A DNA stretch of 64,000 nt from Opitutia bacterium (GCA_016217595.1 JACRHS010000010.1:124001-188000), one strand, 5' to 3'. Shown: positions 43,472-52,386, counted from the first letter of the stretch. Translations and numbers: made by a program. Notes: generated from the sequence alone by a model not told the origin.

Positions 43472-43612
43472 GGAGAAATCAAAAGCTCGGCAGACATGGT
43501 CGCCTCGGCAGAGGGGCGCGGATGCATTTGGCGTGTTTGCCCGGGGCAATCCGGCGTGTCAAGGAGCGGAAGTATCATTGATTTGCACTAAGAACTCTCA
43601 AACGATGTTAAC

Positions 43613-44938
43613 GTGAATTTTACACTGATCGCTCTCGCTGCTGCGCTGGTCGCCGCCACGGTCACCTGGCTCTTCCTTCAAAACCGTCAGACCGCCCTTA
43701 TCGAGCGGCTCCGCGCGCGCACCGACGAAGCCACCCGGCTCGACGCCGAGCTCACCACCATCCGCGCCGCCCACACCAACCTCCAGGCGCAACACGCCAC
43801 CGTGCAGTCCCAACTCGCCGCCGAGCACGCCGGTGCCGAGGCGCGTCTCGCCGAGCTGCGCTCCGCCCACGAGCGCCTCAAGGCCGAATTCGCCGCCCTC
43901 TCCGCCGCCGCACTCCGCGCCAACCGCGACGACTTTCTCCAGCTTGCCCAGCAAACCTTCGGCCAGCTCCAGGAAAAATCCCAAAGCGATCTCGCCGCCC
44001 GCCAGCAGGCAATCGACGCCCTTGTCCAGCCGCTCAAGGTCTCGCTCGAAAAAGTCGACGGTAAGATCGCCGACTTGGAAAAGACACGGGCCAGCGCCTA
44101 CGGCCAGCTCGGCCAGCAGCTCGAATCGTTGCAGACCGCGCAACTGCGCCTCCAGGCCGAAACCGGCCGTCTCGCCACCGCCCTCAGCACCACCCGCACC
44201 GCCGGCACGTGGGGTGAAGTCCAGCTCCGTCGCGTCGTCGAACTTTCCGGCCTTACCGAGCATTGCGATTTTGCCGAACAAGTGACGCCTGACAGCGGCG
44301 AACGCGACCGCGCCGACCTCGTGGTTTACCTGCCCGGCCACCAGCAAATCGTGGTCGATGCCAAGGCACCCACCGAAGCGTTTCGCGAAGCCGCCGTCGA
44401 GTCCGATCCCGCGCGCCGCGCCGTCAAACTCACCGAACACGCCGCCAAGGTGCGCGGCCATGTCGACGCGCTCAGCAGCCGCGAGTACTGGGCAAAATTC
44501 CAACCCGCGCCGGAGTTTGTGGTGCTCTTCCTCCCGGGCGACCAATTCCTCGCCGCAGCACTCGAAGGCGACCCCTCAATCATGGACCGCGCCATCGGCC
44601 GCAAAGTCCTCCTCGCCACGCCGACCACGCTCATCGCCCTGCTGAAAGCTGCCGCTTACGGTTGGCGGCAGGAAGCGTTGTCGAAAAACGCCGAAGAAAT
44701 CAGCGCGCTCGGCCGCGAACTCTACAATCGCATCGCCACCTTTGCTGAACATCTCGCGGGTGTGGGCAAGAGCCTCGACGCCGCCGGCCGCCATTACAAC
44801 AAAGCGGTCGGCTCCTTCGAGGAGATGCTGCTGCCCGGCGCCCGCAAATTCGCCGAACTCGGCGCCAAAGGCACAAAGGATCTCGCCGCCCCCGCCGGCG
44901 TCGAGACCGCCCCCCGCGACGTCGCCAAGCACGCTTGA
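43613..44938 (+). CDS. rmuC: DNA recombination protein RmuC
   Basis: 441 residues, GTG start at 43613. One N-terminal membrane segment (IALAAALVAATVTWLFL) anchors the protein. Residues of about 25-190 are a long coiled coil. The C-terminal RmuC domain has GTWGEVQLRRVVELSGL, VVDAKAPTEAF (the aspartate and lysine of a PD-(D/E)xK-like nuclease core) and FLPGDQFLAAAL. RmuC limits inversion between short inverted repeats and is thought to cut DNA structures. It is a single gene between divergent and convergent neighbours. The C-terminal tail is alanine-rich. Confidence 0.95.
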   Translation: MNFTLIALAAALVAATVTWLFLQNRQTALIERLRARTDEATRLDAELTTIRAAHTNLQAQHATVQSQLAAEHAGAEARLAELRSAHERLKAEFAALSAAALRANRDDFLQLAQQTFGQLQEKSQSDLAARQQAIDALVQPLKVSLEKVDGKIADLEKTRASAYGQLGQQLESLQTAQLRLQAETGRLATALSTTRTAGTWGEVQLRRVVELSGLTEHCDFAEQVTPDSGERDRADLVVYLPGHQQIVVDAKAPTEAFREAAVESDPARRAVKLTEHAAKVRGHVDALSSREYWAKFQPAPEFVVLFLPGDQFLAAALEGDPSIMDRAIGRKVLLATPTTLIALLKAAAYGWRQEALSKNAEEISALGRELYNRIATFAEHLAGVGKSLDAAGRHYNKAVGSFEEMLLPGARKFAELGAKGTKDLAAPAGVETAPRDVAKHA

Positions 44939-44986
44939 GCAGAAGCGCTCAATCTACGTACGGCACCGCACACGAATAATCGGCGG

Positions 44987-45934
44987 CTACGGCTTCACGG
45001 CGGCAGAGGCGATCTGCTCGACGCGAAACTGCTGAAGTTGCGCAAACTGTGCCGAGGATAGCACGCGCTGGGCACGGGCCATTTTCTCCTCCGGTATCGC
45101 TAGACTTCCGCTCGATCGCATGCCTGGTTTCCACCCGGGCACACCCTGAAAAATTTCCGTGAGTTGCGCGATCTGATCGGGGCGCAAAGGTTCAGTCGAA
45201 TAACTCATCCGCAGTGCCAGTGCGTCCAAGGTCATGCGAGAGGAAGAATTTTTGTCGTAACGAATATACTGATCGTAAGCGACATCGCCCAACACCGCGC
45301 GAATCTCCCCCTGGATTTCCTTCCGTAGCATACTGCGCAAATTTGCGACCTGGAGATTCTCGCGGCTGAGGTTTGAATTATGCCGTATCGCTACGTTTTC
45401 CGCATCGAACTCCACCATCAGCCAATCGAGTAAAAGCATTTTAAACTTCGCCAATACACTGGGCTCAACCGTGAGTTTTCCCAGGAGTCCCGCGTAGCGC
45501 TCTTCGATTTGCCACGTCAGCATGGCGGTGAGCGCTCGCGCGTAAGTTGGGTCGTGCGACAGTTCAGACGAAAGCATACCATGCGCCCCCGACGGCGGAT
45601 TGGGAAACCGTCGCTTCTTGGGCTTCTCCGATCGCGCCATCAGTCGTTTCAGCTCCTCGCGCACCGCCTGTTGCCGCTGCTGTTCGGCGGCTCTTCGTGC
45701 CTCTACGGCATCCGCCAACACTTGGCGCCGCGCATCGTGTTCTTGCAGCGAACCCAATAGCTCGCGCTGCGTGTTCACCTGCGTCACCAGTCGTGCGCGA
45801 TTTTCCAGCAAGCGCTGTTGCTCGTGCTCCAATGCCTGCGTTTTCCGGTGCAAGCTATAGGACCAACCACCAAGGAACAGCACCCCCACTCCAACACCCA
45901 AAAGAGCCAGCCTTCGCTGCGATATCGTCATCAT
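44987..45934 (-). CDS. Membrane-anchored helical protein, partner of the fused sigma factor
   Basis: 315 residues. A single membrane helix (LALLGVGVGVLFLGGWSYSL) is followed by a coiled coil (residues 35-95) and a helical domain. EIRAVLGDVAYDQYIRY near residue 210 closely resembles RIRALLGADGFSRFSAY in the sigma-factor protein upstream and RIDALLGPDAAAAYKKQ in the protein at 49454. The fragment LRPDQIAQLTEIF is also of the kind repeated in these proteins. The start overlaps the stop of the sigma gene (ATGA). It is probably a partner or paralogue of the sigma factor's outer domain; the function is unknown. The stop lies 48 bases from rmuC. Confidence 0.72.
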   Translation of the reverse strand: MMTISQRRLALLGVGVGVLFLGGWSYSLHRKTQALEHEQQRLLENRARLVTQVNTQRELLGSLQEHDARRQVLADAVEARRAAEQQRQQAVREELKRLMARSEKPKKRRFPNPPSGAHGMLSSELSHDPTYARALTAMLTWQIEERYAGLLGKLTVEPSVLAKFKMLLLDWLMVEFDAENVAIRHNSNLSRENLQVANLRSMLRKEIQGEIRAVLGDVAYDQYIRYDKNSSSRMTLDALALRMSYSTEPLRPDQIAQLTEIFQGVPGWKPGMRSSGSLAIPEEKMARAQRVLSSAQFAQLQQFRVEQIASAAVKP

Positions 45935-47523
45935 GGCATCACCTCTCCTGTTTTCTGCGAACTACTCCGCTTATCCACTGGCGGCCCAACTATGGGGCGG
46001 CTCCCACTCACCGAGGCACGATTCATCGCGATCATCTGTACCATGCCCTCGCGCACCGCTTTGAGTTGCCGCAACACGTCTAGTTGCCGTGAAGACAGAA
46101 ATTTCGATGCTTCCTGTACCACCTCATCCGGAATCGGCAGGTTGTACTGCTCAACCGACACCGCATCGCGATCCGGAAACTGCGCGACCCGCGCCGCCGC
46201 CGTCAACGCCACCAACCGGTCGACTTGCTCATCAGTGAGAGGCGAATCCGTGTCGCGCAGATGTACCGCCAATTCCTCATAGAGCTGATGCTTGCCCTCG
46301 GAGCTGGCATAAGCGCTAAAGCGACTGAACCCATCCGCGCCCAACAAAGCGCGGATACGCCCGTCCACCTCGTCAGTCGCGACCGCCTTGAGTTTTGCAA
46401 ACAAGGCATGGCTCACCTCCTCAGCCGCCACACCCTGCTCCTGCAGCGCGCGCCGGATGTCGGCCTCTCTGCTTTGGCGCTCCAGCAACAATTCCTTCAG
46501 CTGTGCCAATTGCACCGGCGCGAGTTTCAGACGGCGAAACAACCCCGCGTAGGTCTGATCCAACGCGCCCGTCCTTCTTATCTGCTCCATGCGCTGCGTT
46601 TCCGTCTCCTCCGCGAATAGTTTTGCCGATGCCAGATGCGACCGTCTGGTATCTGCAGCCCGCAACGCCACCACCTGCTTTTCCATCGCAACCAACTGCG
46701 AAGCCAACCTCCCGTTCTCTTGTTGCAAATTCGCCAGTTCAGACCGGCGGCTGGCAACACTCCGATACTGGCTAACCGTTATCAACGCACAGAGGCCAGC
46801 CAGCGCCCCCACGATCCCGAGCTGGGTTTTTGTCATGGCCATAAATTCGAGCAACGCCGCGGTTATCCCGCCCACACCCGCCGTCGTGTTCACCACCGCA
46901 CCAACCACCGCATTGCTGACAATGGCTGGCGCCGCAGTCACTGCCTGGTTGGCCAATATCAAACCTAAGGCTGCAGTGGTCGAGCTTACCCCGCGACTGG
47001 TCAATAACAGCCGCAAGCGATCCAGCGCCCGCGCGACGCGTTTGCGCGCCGCCTCCTCCGTCACGCCGAGGCGCGATCCTATCTCAGCAAAAGTTTGCCC
47101 GGAAAAATAACGGAGCAGCACCGCCTGCCGATCGCGTTCGCCCAATTCCTGCATCGCATCATCGAGCAAGGGGCTCAGCTGCTGCCAGTCGACGGTGGGC
47201 TCCTCTGCATGCGTCATGATTTGCATCGCATGTGCCTCTCGCTCCTGCCGTCGACGCTCAGTCCGTCGCATCTGTGCAGCCGCATGGTGGGTGCTGGTAT
47301 AAAGCCAACCGAGCAGGTTCGGATGCTGTGCCAACACCGCCGCTCTACGCGCCATCGCCGCGAAAACAGTCTGCGCCACATCCTGAGCCCGATGCGCATC
47401 ACCGCCGACCTGACGCAACGCTGCCGAATATATGAGATCGATATGCCGACGCACCAATTCGGCAATGGCCTCTTCATTGCGGTTGCGAGCATAACGGCGA
47501 AGCAGATCGGCATCATCTGACAT
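45931..47523 (-). CDS. ECF sigma-70 factor fused to a membrane helix and C-terminal helical domain
   Basis: 530 residues from the ATG at 47521-47523; the frame stays open to 47631. Sigma region 2 covers about residues 8-75 (LIYSAALRQVGGDAHRAQDV, VFAAMARRA) and region 4 about 120-175 (LGERDRQAVLLRYFSGQTFA, IGSRLGVTEEAARKRVARAL). A hydrophobic stretch follows (VTAAPAIVSNAVVGAVV), then a membrane helix (LGIVGALAGLCALITV) and a long coiled and helical C-terminal part with the RIRALLGADGFSRF motif. The sigma part can direct RNA polymerase to a small regulon. The membrane tether suggests that activity depends on its release or on signals sensed by the C-terminal part. It has no separate anti-sigma gene next to it; the downstream partner may serve. 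Confidence 0.88.
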   Translation of the reverse strand: MSDDADLLRRYARNRNEEAIAELVRRHIDLIYSAALRQVGGDAHRAQDVAQTVFAAMARRAAVLAQHPNLLGWLYTSTHHAAAQMRRTERRRQEREAHAMQIMTHAEEPTVDWQQLSPLLDDAMQELGERDRQAVLLRYFSGQTFAEIGSRLGVTEEAARKRVARALDRLRLLLTSRGVSSTTAALGLILANQAVTAAPAIVSNAVVGAVVNTTAGVGGITAALLEFMAMTKTQLGIVGALAGLCALITVSQYRSVASRRSELANLQQENGRLASQLVAMEKQVVALRAADTRRSHLASAKLFAEETETQRMEQIRRTGALDQTYAGLFRRLKLAPVQLAQLKELLLERQSREADIRRALQEQGVAAEEVSHALFAKLKAVATDEVDGRIRALLGADGFSRFSAYASSEGKHQLYEELAVHLRDTDSPLTDEQVDRLVALTAAARVAQFPDRDAVSVEQYNLPIPDEVVQEASKFLSSRQLDVLRQLKAVREGMVQMIAMNRASVSGSRPIVGPPVDKRSSSQKTGEVMP

Positions 47524-47690
47524 GGTTCTTACCCTATTACTGCCGCCGCCGCGCAAAGCGGACATATTTTCGCCAGGCCGGGAAAGATTATGCCACCGAA
47601 CCCGCTGCAATGGATTCCATGTATCGGACATACTTTCATCCTGCGCAGCATTTCCGATTTCAGGTGTTTCCTCCCGTCACCCGCCAACCC

Positions 47691-47717
47691 CGTTTGTAAC
47701 GTAATACGTTACAAACG
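47691..47717. repeat. 27-bp palindrome, copy downstream of the HTH gene
   Basis: Two perfect 13-base arms (CGTTTGTAACGTA and its reverse complement) around a single central A. It begins 9 bases after the stop of the small HTH gene. The whole 27 bases are the exact reverse complement of the copy at 48107-48133. It may be an operator, a hairpin or an element end. Confidence 0.9.
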
Positions 47718-47726
47718 TACCGGCAT

Positions 47727-48095
47727 TCATCCGCCCAATTCTTTGCCTTGTTGGCGGCGCGCCACCCAACAAAGCAGCAGCAATGTGCGTTCCGCATCGG
47801 GACACGCCTGCGTCGCCCGCAGATAATCGTTCACGCGCTGACGCGGCACGCCGAGTAATCGGGCAAGCTTGGCCTTCTCGCCGCGCCTGGCGAGCAAGGG
47901 CCGGGCTTGTCGCGCCAGTTCGTTCCACAGCGGCGTGGCCGGACCGGGGCGCAACGTCGCGCCTGTGCGCCGGGCCACCGGCACGCGCGCGCCGACCCGG
48001 GCTGCGGCGCGTGCCGTCGCTGCGGCCGCTTCGAACAAGGCCAGCGCCAGTTCCGCCGGCATTTCCATTTGGGGTGGCAATCGATCGGTTCTCAT
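47727..48095 (-). CDS. Small HTH-containing protein bracketed by identical palindromes
   Basis: 122 residues. The N-terminal half is alanine- and arginine-rich (ALALFEAAAATARAAARV) and may be a helix. The C-terminal half looks like a Cro/XRE helix-turn-helix: KLARLLGVPRQRVNDYLRAT, with the second helix VPRQRVNDYL, followed by CPDAERTLLLLCWVA. I do not recognise a named family. The start codon lies 11 bases from one copy of a 27-bp palindrome (48107) and the stop 9 bases from the other (47717). If the palindromes are its operators, the protein could repress itself. No toxin or second gene is present in the unit. The unit of 443 bp might also be a small mobile cassette. Confidence 0.7.
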   Translation of the reverse strand: MRTDRLPPQMEMPAELALALFEAAAATARAAARVGARVPVARRTGATLRPGPATPLWNELARQARPLLARRGEKAKLARLLGVPRQRVNDYLRATQACPDAERTLLLLCWVARRQQGKELGG

Positions 48096-48106
48096 GGGGA
48101 AAACTC

Positions 48107-48133
48107 CGTTTGTAACGTATTACGTTACAAACG
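48107..48133. repeat. 27-bp palindrome, copy upstream of the HTH gene
   Basis: Same 13-base arms as at 47691, with a central T, so it is the exact reverse complement of the other copy. It ends 11 bases before the start codon of the HTH gene, a position suited to an autoregulatory operator or to a hairpin in the 5' leader. The bases outside the 27 differ between copies. Confidence 0.9.
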
Positions 48134-48227
48134 GCGCTGGGGGCAATGGGTGATTTTCCGCGCGATCAAGAAGCCTCGCGCGGCTCTGCGCATTTCCTCG
48201 CAAAGCCGATTGGACAGAAACTCCGCC

Positions 48228-49286
48228 TCAGGCCAGCGAGGCCATGTCGATCACGAAGCGGTATTTCACGTCGCTCTTCAGCATGCGCTCGTAGGCGGTG
48301 TTGATCTGGTCCATGCGGATCATCTCGATGTCGCTCGTGATGTTGTGCCGGCCGCAGAAATCCAGCATCTCCTGCGTCTCGGGCAGTCCACCGATCAACG
48401 AGCCCGAGAAGGAGCGGCGCCGGAAGATCAACGGAAACGCCGCCACCGGCAGCGGTTTCTCGGGCGCGCCGACCAGCGTCAGATTGCCGTCGCGTTTCAG
48501 GAGATTGAGGTAGGCGTTGATGTCGTGCGACGCGGACACCGCATCCAGGATGAAATCGAAGGAGCCGGCCTGCGCCGCCATCTGGGCTTCGTCGGTGGAT
48601 ACGACCACCTCGTGCGCGCCGAGACGTTTGCCGTCGGCAACCTTGCCGGGCGACGTGGTGAACAACACGACGTGCGCGCCAAAGGCCTTGGCGAATTTCA
48701 CGCCCATGTGGCCGAGTCCGCCCAAACCCACGATGCCGACTTTCTGCCCGGGACCGACCTTCCAGTGGCGCAGCGGAGAATAGGTGGTGATGCCGGCGCA
48801 AAGCAGCGGTGCGGCCGCCGCGAGATTGAGATTGGCCGGCATGCGGAGCACGAAATCCTCCGTCACAACGATGCTCTGCGAATAGCCGCCGAGCGTCGGC
48901 GCGTTGAGGTGCGGATCGATGCTGCCATACGTCATCACCATGCTGGTGCAGAATTGCTCCAGCCCCGCGCGGCAATCCGAGCAGGTGCGGCAGGAATCGA
49001 CGAGGCAGCCCACGCCCACGGTGTCGCCCACTTTAAACTTCTTCACGCCACTGCCGACGGCCGTCACGCGGCCCACGATCTCATGGCCCGGCACGGCGGG
49101 ATATTGGGTGAAATGCCATTCGTTGCGCGCGAAATGCAGGTCGGAGTGACAGACGCCGCAATAGAGGATCTGAATCTGGACATCGCTCGCGCTCGGCTGG
49201 CGACGCTCGATGGTGGCCGCGCTCAGCGGAGAGGTGGCGCTGGCCGCGGAAAATGCTTTTGTGGAATAACAGATGGGTTTGGACAT
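48228..49286 (-). CDS. Zinc-dependent NAD(P)+ alcohol dehydrogenase (YahK/cinnamyl-alcohol type)
   Basis: 352 residues, full length. The catalytic zinc ligands are in YCGVCHSDLH and PAVPGHEIVG, the structural zinc cysteines in CRTCSDCRAGLEQFC, and the cofactor motif is GIVGLGGLGHMGVKFAKAF. This pattern is that of the YahK/AdhC group, which reduces a broad range of aldehydes with NADPH. The gene is a single transcription unit; the intrinsic terminator of the ABC operon lies 103 bases upstream. Its stop is 94 bases from the palindrome of the HTH unit. Confidence 0.95.
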   Translation of the reverse strand: MSKPICYSTKAFSAASATSPLSAATIERRQPSASDVQIQILYCGVCHSDLHFARNEWHFTQYPAVPGHEIVGRVTAVGSGVKKFKVGDTVGVGCLVDSCRTCSDCRAGLEQFCTSMVMTYGSIDPHLNAPTLGGYSQSIVVTEDFVLRMPANLNLAAAAPLLCAGITTYSPLRHWKVGPGQKVGIVGLGGLGHMGVKFAKAFGAHVVLFTTSPGKVADGKRLGAHEVVVSTDEAQMAAQAGSFDFILDAVSASHDINAYLNLLKRDGNLTLVGAPEKPLPVAAFPLIFRRRSFSGSLIGGLPETQEMLDFCGRHNITSDIEMIRMDQINTAYERMLKSDVKYRFVIDMASLA

Positions 49287-49389
49287 GGCTGGGAGAGGGT
49301 TGCTTGAGAAGATAGCGAGGTCGGTCTGGACCGCAACTTGCGACAGTCATCGCCGGGGTTTCATTTTCTCGTCACGAAAGCCCAGAATT

Positions 49390-49423
49390 AAAAACGCCGC
49401 CAAGCGGTGAACGCTGGGCGGCG
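49390..49423 (-). terminator. Rho-independent terminator of the GntR/ABC operon
   Basis: On the minus strand the hairpin has a 7-bp GC stem (CGCCGCC/GGCGGCG), one A-G mismatch, then 4 more pairs (AGCG/CGCT) and a five-base loop, and is followed by a run of five T. It lies 30 bases after the stop at 49454. It is the clearest intrinsic terminator in the window and separates the ABC operon from the dehydrogenase gene. Confidence 0.88.
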
Positions 49424-49453
49424 CGAGAACGATACCCGGGCTCAAACGCGGAC

Positions 49454-50707
49454 TCAGCCCCCGCCCTGGCTGCGTAATGAGGTAAAGATCCGTCCCATGC
49501 CTTGCTTCTTGTAAGCGGCGGCGGCATCCGGGCCCAGCAGGGCGTCGATGCGCCCTTCGCTGGTTTTCACCAATGTCCGATATTGCTCGGCACGCTCCGT
49601 GGTCGGCAACGATGTGTCCTTGGACATCCGCATCATCTCTGACTGCAAATCGCGCTGGATCTTGGTCACTTCATAGGCGGCCGCCGGTGTCACGTTGGGA
49701 AAAGCGGACAACGATCGCATCACTTGCGCGTAAGTATAATCGGACGCCTGCAGATATTTGTAGAAGCGGTCGTCGGTCAAAACGGTACGCACCTGATCAC
49801 CGAGCGCTTGTTGCGCCGCCAACATCTGGGCTGCGGCTTCCGGCGAGGACACAGCCACGCCAGTGCGCGCATGATTGGCGGTGTCTGACGCTTGTTGCAG
49901 GCGGTAAAGCGCGGCGTATTCCTGCTCGGTCACATCGAAGCCACGGATATTGTTCATCACTTTGGACGCAGCGGTCGAATTGCGCAGCTCAAAGCTTTCC
50001 AGCTCTTCAGGTGTCAAAACGGAGGCCAAATCGGCACGCATTTCGCGCTCCATCATCGCCTGCTGCTTCTGGCGTTCCTCCATATTGCCGAGCAAGTTGG
50101 TTTGCCCTTGGGAATAGGCATTACGACGCAGCTCGTTGTAATCGCGCTCGATTTTAGCCACGGCATCGATCTTCGCATCGGAAAGGTTGCCGTAGCGCTG
50201 CAAGCGGGTGGTCGGATCAAGCGCGGCCGAAGCGCGGGCATCGTCGCCCAGCAGACTTTCAAACAATTTGCGCCGCTCTTCGGACACCGCCTGCTGGGCG
50301 GCAATTTGCGCCGGGGTCTGTGCCGAGCGCTTCCAATAGGGCGGCATCGCGGCGGCGTATTGGTCGGCGAATTTCTCGTTGAGCAATTGGTTGACCACCG
50401 CGCGAATCACCGCCGGCGGAAACCCGGCGCCGCGCAGGCTCGCCACCAATGCTGGCAGGTCGCGGCCGGTTTGCATCGACTGCCATGTCACAGATTTTCC
50501 CGCCGCCGCCAACTTCGCGGCCGCTTCCGCCGTCGCGCCAGCTGGCATAGCGCCAGCCTGCGTTTGCGGCATCGCTGCAGCCGTCGACTTAGTCGATTCC
50601 GAGGGTGTTGTCGAAGACGTTGCCGCCGGCTCGCGCCAGAGGAAAAAGGCCAGCAGCGCATTGGCAGCCAGCGATAGTAGTAAAAGAGAAAACGTGCGTG
50701 ATTTCAT
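49454..50707 (-). CDS. Exported helical protein of unknown function, last gene of ABC operon
   Basis: 417 residues from the ATG at 50705-50707, which overlaps the permease stop (ATGA). A short membrane helix or uncleaved signal (FSLLLLSLAANALLAFFLW) is followed by a threonine/alanine-rich linker and a mostly helical domain. RIDALLGPDAAAAYKKQ near the end, QVRTVLTDDRFYKYLQ in the middle and LASVLTPEELESFELR earlier share a pattern (helix, turn with G or T-D, then aromatic) with the two proteins of the sigma-factor locus. The family is unknown to me. A periplasmic adaptor or a substrate of the ABC system is possible; its co-expression with the transporter is clear from the spacing and the shared terminator. 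Confidence 0.75.
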   Translation of the reverse strand: MKSRTFSLLLLSLAANALLAFFLWREPAATSSTTPSESTKSTAAAMPQTQAGAMPAGATAEAAAKLAAAGKSVTWQSMQTGRDLPALVASLRGAGFPPAVIRAVVNQLLNEKFADQYAAAMPPYWKRSAQTPAQIAAQQAVSEERRKLFESLLGDDARASAALDPTTRLQRYGNLSDAKIDAVAKIERDYNELRRNAYSQGQTNLLGNMEERQKQQAMMEREMRADLASVLTPEELESFELRNSTAASKVMNNIRGFDVTEQEYAALYRLQQASDTANHARTGVAVSSPEAAAQMLAAQQALGDQVRTVLTDDRFYKYLQASDYTYAQVMRSLSAFPNVTPAAAYEVTKIQRDLQSEMMRMSKDTSLPTTERAEQYRTLVKTSEGRIDALLGPDAAAAYKKQGMGRIFTSLRSQGGG

Positions 50708-52386
50708 CGGGATAGGGTTGTGATAAGTATTTCCAATTTCTCTGAGCGTAAGGTGCGTTGGATGGTCCCGACCATGCGCTTTTGCAGCACGGCGAGCGTC
50801 TGTTGGCTGGCCCAGTCGTCGTCCTGTACCCATCGGCCATCGCGCCAATATACCGGTGCCGTCAGTTGGGCCTGATTAAAGGTGAAACTGGTGATATTAA
50901 TGAAACGGCTGATTTGGCCAGTCGTGCCCACCTCATTGCGGACGCGATCCAAACAATAATAAATTGGCGCGATGTTCGTGGCCGATGCAGACGACACCGT
51001 TAGCTTCACGATGCGGGCTGGCTTCTGGGTTCGATTATTCAATGCGCCCAATTCTTCGTCGGCGGTTATCACCTTGGTTCGCACGCCATGCGCGGCCTTC
51101 GTTTCGCCACTCCGCAGCGGCATCTCCATCAATGCAACCATGCGCTTAACCGGCAAACGCACGTGTGCAGTGCACACCGGCGGTTCCTTGGCGATGCGGT
51201 CCGCTTCCGGCGGCGTAATACCCACCATGACTGCTCCCAAGCTTTCGCCTGCATCCCGTTTGATGGCTAGCGCAAGAGGACTTTTGACCTGCGTAGATGG
51301 ACGCGGCTGATTCTGGCGCTCTTCCGCCAAACGTTTGGCCGTTTCCACATCTGAGCTCTTGGCCGGCATCGCCAAGGCATAGCGAACCGGCTGGTCGTCG
51401 CTGCGCGCTACGAAGGTGGTTGCGGCACGCCGCAGCACCGTGCCGTCTGGCCACGACAGCTCAACGTCAGCAGTCCCGCTATCGAACTGAAGTCCTTCCG
51501 GCAATTTCCCGCATCTGACCCAAAGTGTAAGCTGCTTCGCCATATATTGATTCGCCGAGTTCGCCTTCGCTGCTTCGATATTGGTCCCGACGATTTCCAA
51601 TGTAATCGCATCGGAGCCTGCCACCGGCTCCAACTTTTCCGGCCAGAGCTCATTCTGGGTCCAGGGCGCGCAAGTCATAATGAGAACGATCAACCATACA
51701 GCCCCTCCCATCATGACGCAGGCGGCGGGCAGCCGGCGTTTCAAATACATCCAAACAACAACCGCGATACAGCCGCCAGTCGCCAGTAAACTTGCCAGTA
51801 AAAAACGGCCAGATAACACTGCTTCGTTAAGCCTGTCTCCTCGTTGATAAATCTGCAGTGATAATATCACGAAGCCCGTCAGAAGCATCAGAAGGGTGCC
51901 CAGCAAAAACCGGCTGCTCTTCCCGGTCAGCGACGCCACGGCCATGGCCACTAAAGAATATGCCGACAAGCTGAGCGTGTTTGTCAGCGCAAAGCGCCCG
52001 ATCTGGGCGACATCGAACCCGCAATACCACACCCAGGGCAATCGCACCGCGAGCGACATGCCGCCGAAAACCAACAAGATCCCTAGAACTTTGGCGCCCA
52101 GTAGTCGCCCTCCAGAAATCGGTCGCGTCACCCAGAACATATCCGTGCCAACCAGCGGCTCCTCCAGCACCCACGCCGCCACCATGAGATAGGTCACGAC
52201 TGTGCCAATCAACGTGCTGAATTGCATCGTTACTTTCAACCGCTCGACCCCTTCCGGATCGATCACCGAGGGCGACAGCAACAGCCAGTTGAGCGCCACC
52301 TCACCCACCAGCAGTAGCACCCAGAGCAGGAGCGCCCAACGCATGCGCAGCGCGTCTTTTTTGATAATATGCCACGTGAGGTTCAT
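50704..52386 (-). CDS. ABC transporter permease with large C-terminal extracytoplasmic domain
   Basis: 560 residues from the ATG at 52384-52386, overlapping the ATPase stop (ATGA). Upstream in-frame sequence belongs to the ATPase gene in another frame. About six hydrophobic segments lie in the first 250 residues (ALLLWVLLLVGEVALNWLLL, TLIGTVVTYLMVAAWVL, FLLGTLLMLLTGFVIL). From about residue 260 on the protein is soluble and strand-rich (LTLWVRCGKLPEGLQF, RYALAMPAK, CTAHVRLPVKRMVALM) and could bind a ligand or partner. It forms an exporter with the adjacent ATPase. The cargo is unknown; control by a GntR/YtrA repressor is typical of cell-envelope stress exporters. Confidence 0.8.
   Translation of the reverse strand: MNLTWHIIKKDALRMRWALLLWVLLLVGEVALNWLLLSPSVIDPEGVERLKVTMQFSTLIGTVVTYLMVAAWVLEEPLVGTDMFWVTRPISGGRLLGAKVLGILLVFGGMSLAVRLPWVWYCGFDVAQIGRFALTNTLSLSAYSLVAMAVASLTGKSSRFLLGTLLMLLTGFVILSLQIYQRGDRLNEAVLSGRFLLASLLATGGCIAVVVWMYLKRRLPAACVMMGGAVWLIVLIMTCAPWTQNELWPEKLEPVAGSDAITLEIVGTNIEAAKANSANQYMAKQLTLWVRCGKLPEGLQFDSGTADVELSWPDGTVLRRAATTFVARSDDQPVRYALAMPAKSSDVETAKRLAEERQNQPRPSTQVKSPLALAIKRDAGESLGAVMVGITPPEADRIAKEPPVCTAHVRLPVKRMVALMEMPLRSGETKAAHGVRTKVITADEELGALNNRTQKPARIVKLTVSSASATNIAPIYYCLDRVRNEVGTTGQISRFINITSFTFNQAQLTAPVYWRDGRWVQDDDWASQQTLAVLQKRMVGTIQRTLRSEKLEILITTLSR

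Noticed and set aside
44935-44952. Hairpin TTGAGC / GCTCAA at the end of rmuC
   Set aside because: Only six pairs, includes the stop codon, and has no T tract on either side.
47907-49307. Plus-strand 466-residue frame across the HTH unit and the dehydrogenase gene
   Set aside because: It is antisense to the clearly recognised alcohol dehydrogenase and has no family resemblance.
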